From an uncultured Fidelibacterota bacterium (GTDB lineage: Bacteria; Fidelibacterota; Marinisomatia; Marinisomatales; TCS55), in contig CAJWZD010000007.1 in NCBI GenBank assembly GCA_913049685.1, positions 1 to 64,000 of the forward strand: 64,000 nt of DNA, written 5' to 3'. The notes beneath the pieces are model-generated. The model searched no databases. It saw only the letters and a program-made list of their open reading frames with translations, and was not told the origin of the DNA. The position numbers and the translations under genes are program-made. Below, piece by piece: positions 60,129 through 64,000 of the stretch (its first letter is position 1; every line of letters begins with the position of its first letter).

Positions 60129-60832
60129 TTAGTATTTTGTCATTTTTTGGCTCCTTATTTAAAAATAATTCTTTAACTCAAATAGAGAAAAAATGTGAAT
60201 ATCGATTTAAGAATAGGTCTTACTTAGACCAGGCTTTTTCGCACAGATCAATATCTGCAAAACCCAGAGAAAATTATGAACGATTAGAATTTCTTGGTGA
60301 TGCGGTTATTGATATCGTAGTTAGTAGAGAACTGATGAGAGAATTTCCTGAAGGAGATGAAGGTATTTTAACTCAAAAAAGATCTGCGCTAGTTCAAAAA
60401 TCTTTTCTTTCCACAATGGGCCAATTGCTAAATCTATTAGACCATATTAAGATAGAGCCAAACGTTGATCTATCCCAAGATAAAATAGCGCTTAAACAAG
60501 CTGCAAACCTTTACGAGGCTCTTATAGGGGCAATCTATTTAGATGGAGGTATTAATTCTGCAAAAAAAGTGATTTTATCTACAGTATGGTCTCATAGGGA
60601 ACTAGCTTGGAAATCTGTTAACCATAAAGGTAAACTAATTGAGCTTTGCCATACAAAACATATGGAAAATCCTAGATTTCTTGTATCAAACGTTTCAGGA
60701 CCTGAACATAAAAAATTGTTTGAAGTAAAAGTTAAGATTGGAAATAATTTTTACCCAAGCGGTATAGGTTCGAACAAAAAAATTGCGGAACAGCATGCCG
60801 CTCAATTAGCAATTGATTCAATCAATGACTAG
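60113..60832 (+). CDS. rnc: ribonuclease III
   Basis: NYERLEFLGDAVIDIVVS, ANLYEALIGAIYLDGG, C-terminal dsRBD. Confidence 0.97.
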   Translation: MGRQLISILSFFGSLFKNNSLTQIEKKCEYRFKNRSYLDQAFSHRSISAKPRENYERLEFLGDAVIDIVVSRELMREFPEGDEGILTQKRSALVQKSFLSTMGQLLNLLDHIKIEPNVDLSQDKIALKQAANLYEALIGAIYLDGGINSAKKVILSTVWSHRELAWKSVNHKGKLIELCHTKHMENPRFLVSNVSGPEHKKLFEVKVKIGNNFYPSGIGSNKKIAEQHAAQLAIDSIND

Positions 60833-61383
60833 CTGTCAATATCTTTTATTTTATCTCTAATTCGTGCAGCCATTTCATACTGTTCTTTATCTATAGCCTT
60901 TTGTAGTTGTTGCTCGAGGACTTTCATCTCTGGAGATTGCTTAATCTCATCTTCAATAATTAACGAGTCCTCTTCCCAAACAATAGCCTCTTTCATTACC
61001 TCTTCAGCAACTAAAATAGGTGCATGAATTCTGAGAGCAATTGCAAGCGCATCACTTGGTCTCGAATCAATATTCTTTTGACCTAAAATCTTTGAGTCAA
61101 TATTGATACAAGAAAAATATATACCATCTTCTACTTTGGTTATTTTAATTGAAGATATTTTGCTATTTATTTCATTAATCATATTTACAATTAAATCATG
61201 GGTAAGCGGTCTTGGTGTTTCAACAAATTCCATTGCCATAGCAATTGATTGCGCTTCATAAGCCCCAACAAGGACTGGCAAATTTCTATCACCATCAATT
61301 TCTTCTAAAATAACTGCATAGCTTCTACTTGGATGATAGTAAGAAATTTTTTTTATTTTAACTGGAATCATTAGAGAAGACAT
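60829..61383 (-). CDS. bifunctional nuclease domain (DUF151) protein with UVR-like C-terminal motif
   Basis: LPVLVGAYEAQSIAMAME, IDSRPSDALAIALRIHAPI; C-terminal LQKAIDKEQYEMAARIRDKI. Confidence 0.93.
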   Translation of the reverse strand: MSSLMIPVKIKKISYYHPSRSYAVILEEIDGDRNLPVLVGAYEAQSIAMAMEFVETPRPLTHDLIVNMINEINSKISSIKITKVEDGIYFSCINIDSKILGQKNIDSRPSDALAIALRIHAPILVAEEVMKEAIVWEEDSLIIEDEIKQSPEMKVLEQQLQKAIDKEQYEMAARIRDKIKDIDS

Positions 61384-61413
61384 TATAAAAGTTATATACG
61401 TAATTATCCTAAT

Positions 61414-62460
61414 TCAACTTTTTTCAGATAATATTTTTTTTAATTTATCAATTTTCTTTACAGGGCTAGGGTCAGTGGAATGAAGCAATGCGCACCAATA
61501 ACTAACCCAATCACCAAAATGCAATAGATGAATAAATCTTTCTGTAAAATTTGGACCATCGATTTCGATTTTCTGCTGTAAAGATGGTATGTTGGTCAGA
61601 ATATTATTTGAAGCATCAATTCGCAATGAGTTTCTTGAGTTAATAGATTTATCTGAAATCCAAAGAATGGAGATTTTCTTTAAAAGCTCAGGATTTTCTT
61701 GCCAACCTACAATTTCATTATGATTCATTTCAGGGATATCATTATGATACGCAAGCATTTTTGAATTTTCACAAAATTGGCCTTTCCATCGTAACGCGAT
61801 AGCTGAAGTTGACCCATCCTCACCATAAATAACAGGAAGAGTGTCGTATATTTTTTGAGCGAGATTAAATGTTGGATTTTTATCGACACTTGTGGAATAC
61901 AAATCTCTAGCTAATTCCAGTGCTTCAATGGTTCCTGCAAGGTCATTTATCGCCTCACTTTCAGTTAGGTTTAATTTTTTTAATAAATATAAAAGAGGTA
62001 TAAATGAAAATGCTACAGCAGCTCTTGGTTGCAAACCTGAGGGTATTTCAACTTTGTCGTTATTATTTTTATCAAGCAGAAAAGAAAGCTCCCCGCCAGT
62101 AGTAATTCCAATTACTTTTGCTCCTTTAGCAATAGCATCATGGTATGCATTTAAGGATTCTTCTGTATTGCCTGAATATGAGGAACATACAACAATAGAA
62201 TTACTATTTACCCAATTAGGCAATTCATAGTTTCTATTTACTGTTAAAGGCAGTTTTAACGATTTTTTAACAAGTGACTTTGAAAGATCTCCTCCAATTG
62301 CAGAGCCCCCCATTCCGCAAACAACTATGTTTTGTGCATCACTATACGTATTGTTAAGCTTTATGTTTTCCCCGATTAATTTTGCATCTTTCATCTGTAA
62401 TGGAAATTCATATATGGATTGAAACATATTGCTCTTATCGATTGATTTATCTGTATTCAT
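61414..62460 (-). CDS. bifunctional phosphoglucose/phosphomannose isomerase
   Basis: VVCGMGGSAIGGDL, CSSYSGNTEESL, IPSGLQPRAAVAFSF. Confidence 0.92.
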   Translation of the reverse strand: MNTDKSIDKSNMFQSIYEFPLQMKDAKLIGENIKLNNTYSDAQNIVVCGMGGSAIGGDLSKSLVKKSLKLPLTVNRNYELPNWVNSNSIVVCSSYSGNTEESLNAYHDAIAKGAKVIGITTGGELSFLLDKNNNDKVEIPSGLQPRAAVAFSFIPLLYLLKKLNLTESEAINDLAGTIEALELARDLYSTSVDKNPTFNLAQKIYDTLPVIYGEDGSTSAIALRWKGQFCENSKMLAYHNDIPEMNHNEIVGWQENPELLKKISILWISDKSINSRNSLRIDASNNILTNIPSLQQKIEIDGPNFTERFIHLLHFGDWVSYWCALLHSTDPSPVKKIDKLKKILSEKS

Positions 62461-63413
62461 TAAAATTCCCTGTTTAAAATAAGGTTTGCGTATTTATTAA
62501 GCTGAACTGATCTATCGTCTGAAAGCATGCTTAGACCAGTCAATGCTTTTTCTACATTTGATTCTATTAGATTTTCTACTTCTTTTTTAACACCATTGGA
62601 TTCATAATAATTTTTGTAGTCTTCAAATTTTCTGGTTTTCTTTAAAAAATTATCCCAATCTTTCACATTGATCTTGCGAGCAACAATAGCAAGGATAGTT
62701 TGCTTATTTTCATCAATATCACTTCCAAGGCTCTTTCCCATTGATTCTTCATTGCCAAAAATCTCAAGATAATCATCTTTAATTTGAAAAGCTAATCCTA
62801 GAAAATACCCAAACTTATATATATTGACTGCTTCCTCTTCTGACGCACCACCTAACACAGCACCTAATTCTGAACACATACCTAAAAAACATGCTGTTTT
62901 TTTACCTATCATTTGAATATAGCCATCCATATCAATTGAATGGTCATTTTCGAACTCTTTGTCCATACCTTGACCCTCGCATACTTCAAGCGCAACTTCA
63001 TTAAAGCGTTGAAATATATAATTATCCAAACCAACTAGGGATAACTGCGCTAATGTAAAAAGTCCATCGCCAGCTAAGATAGCAGTTGGAATATCCCATT
63101 TATAGTGAACTGAAGGTTGTCCATGTCGCATACTATCATTGTCCATGATATCGTCGTGGACCAGAGAAAAATTATGCAATAATTCAACGGCTATACCAAG
63201 CTTCATAAGATCATCAGGTTGAGCGTCATATGCTTGTCCTGACAGATGGACAAGAACCGGTCGAAGCCTTTTGCCTCTGCCCTTTACTACATAATGAATC
63301 GGGTTGTAAAAGTATTTAGAAGAATTCAATTTGGGTGTAATCTTTGAAAGCGCCTTATCAGTCTGCGACTGGATAAATTGAATGTGCTCTTCAAATGTGC
63401 TAGTGGCCGACAT
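62460..63413 (-). CDS. polyprenyl (geranylgeranyl/farnesyl) diphosphate synthase
   Basis: GRGKRLRPVLVHLS, LVHDDIMDND (DDxxxD-type), FQIKDDYLE. Confidence 0.95.
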   Translation of the reverse strand: MSATSTFEEHIQFIQSQTDKALSKITPKLNSSKYFYNPIHYVVKGRGKRLRPVLVHLSGQAYDAQPDDLMKLGIAVELLHNFSLVHDDIMDNDSMRHGQPSVHYKWDIPTAILAGDGLFTLAQLSLVGLDNYIFQRFNEVALEVCEGQGMDKEFENDHSIDMDGYIQMIGKKTACFLGMCSELGAVLGGASEEEAVNIYKFGYFLGLAFQIKDDYLEIFGNEESMGKSLGSDIDENKQTILAIVARKINVKDWDNFLKKTRKFEDYKNYYESNGVKKEVENLIESNVEKALTGLSMLSDDRSVQLNKYANLILNREF

Positions 63414-64000
63414 CAAATTTTAACTCACCAATCTCATTTAATTTTGATATAACTAAATTTTTATATTCATCCATTTTTTCAATACTTGTTGCTTCAAACC
63501 TGCATACAATTACTGGTTGAGTGTTTGAAGCTCTTACTAGCCCCCAGCCTTCATCAAAATTGATTCTAACGCCATCCACCGTTGAGCAATTATAATTATC
63601 GGTAAAATATTTAACTGCGATGTCTGAAATTCTAAATTTATCTTCGTCTGATTTTGCTTCAAGTCGCATCTCGGGAGTTGAAAAATATTTAGGTAATTCA
63701 TCTGCAAGCTCAGAAAGTGTCTTAGAAGAGCTTGACAAGGTCTGGAGTAGTCTTGCAGCTACGTATATTCCGTCATCATAACCAAAATAATCATCCGCGA
63801 AAAAAATATGTCCGCTCATCTCTCCCCCAAACTTACAGTCCAGTTCAAGCATTTTTTGTTTCACAAGAGAATGACCTGTTTTCCACATAACAGGCTTGCC
63901 GCCATATTTGGTTATCATTTCTTCTAAGGACTTGGAGCATTTTACGTCAAAAAGTATTTCATCGCCTGGACTAATTATTTCAGGAAGAAAAAGCGCCATT
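63400..64000 (-). CDS. phosphomannomutase/phosphoglucomutase (5' end truncated by window)
   Basis: KTGHSLVKQKMLELDCKFGGEMSGHIFFADDYFGYDDGIYVAARLL, C-terminal RASNTQPVIVCRFEA. Confidence 0.93.
   Translation of the reverse strand, partial: MALFLPEIISPGDEILFDVKCSKSLEEMITKYGGKPVMWKTGHSLVKQKMLELDCKFGGEMSGHIFFADDYFGYDDGIYVAARLLQTLSSSSKTLSELADELPKYFSTPEMRLEAKSDEDKFRISDIAVKYFTDNYNCSTVDGVRINFDEGWGLVRASNTQPVIVCRFEATSIEKMDEYKNLVISKLNEIGELKFDVGH

Noticed and set aside
1-64000. Prophage, transposon, CRISPR, toxin-antitoxin or biosynthetic gene cluster
   Set aside because: No integrases, transposases, cas genes, restriction genes, NRPS/PKS modules or target-site-like repeats recognised; gene content is mostly housekeeping.

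Overview
The window is AT-rich, gene-dense bacterial chromosome. Its flavour is FCB-group or Marinimicrobia-like, inferred from a PorU-like C25 protease, FlgD/T9SS-like C-terminal domains, a TonB receptor with a carboxypeptidase-regulatory-like N-terminus and an archaeal-type PGI/PMI; the taxonomy is not proven. Most content is core: polA, rlmH, an OPT transporter, a LapA/LapB-like pair with miaB, serA, aconitase, maf, a full dcw cluster (rodZ-mraZ-rsmH-ftsL-ftsI-murE-murF-mraY-murD-ftsW-murG-murC-murB-ftsQ-ftsA-ftsZ), rpmB, dusB, pruA, sucCD-ndk, and a DUF177-rpmF-plsX-fabHDG-acpP-fabF-rnc cluster. I found no CRISPR array, prophage, transposon or rRNA. Features not in the ORF track: (i) a tRNA-Sec(UCA) gene at about 14164-14256(-); (ii) a TPP riboswitch at about 7102-7200(-) directly in front of a TonB-dependent receptor, with the Shine-Dalgarno inside helix P1; (iii) a 56-aa Lys/Ala-rich basic protein with a 30-nt internal tandem repeat, just downstream of tRNA-Sec; (iv) a perfect 21-bp inverted repeat next to an mraZ promoter that carries TGGGT boxes; (v) a 5'-truncated-by-window ABC permease, rpmF and a 54-aa membrane protein. 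Other items of note are an ABC ATPase with several degenerate catalytic motifs and a LapB-like protein with no cysteines, hence no rubredoxin domain. I see no clear evidence of a wholly new multi-gene system.
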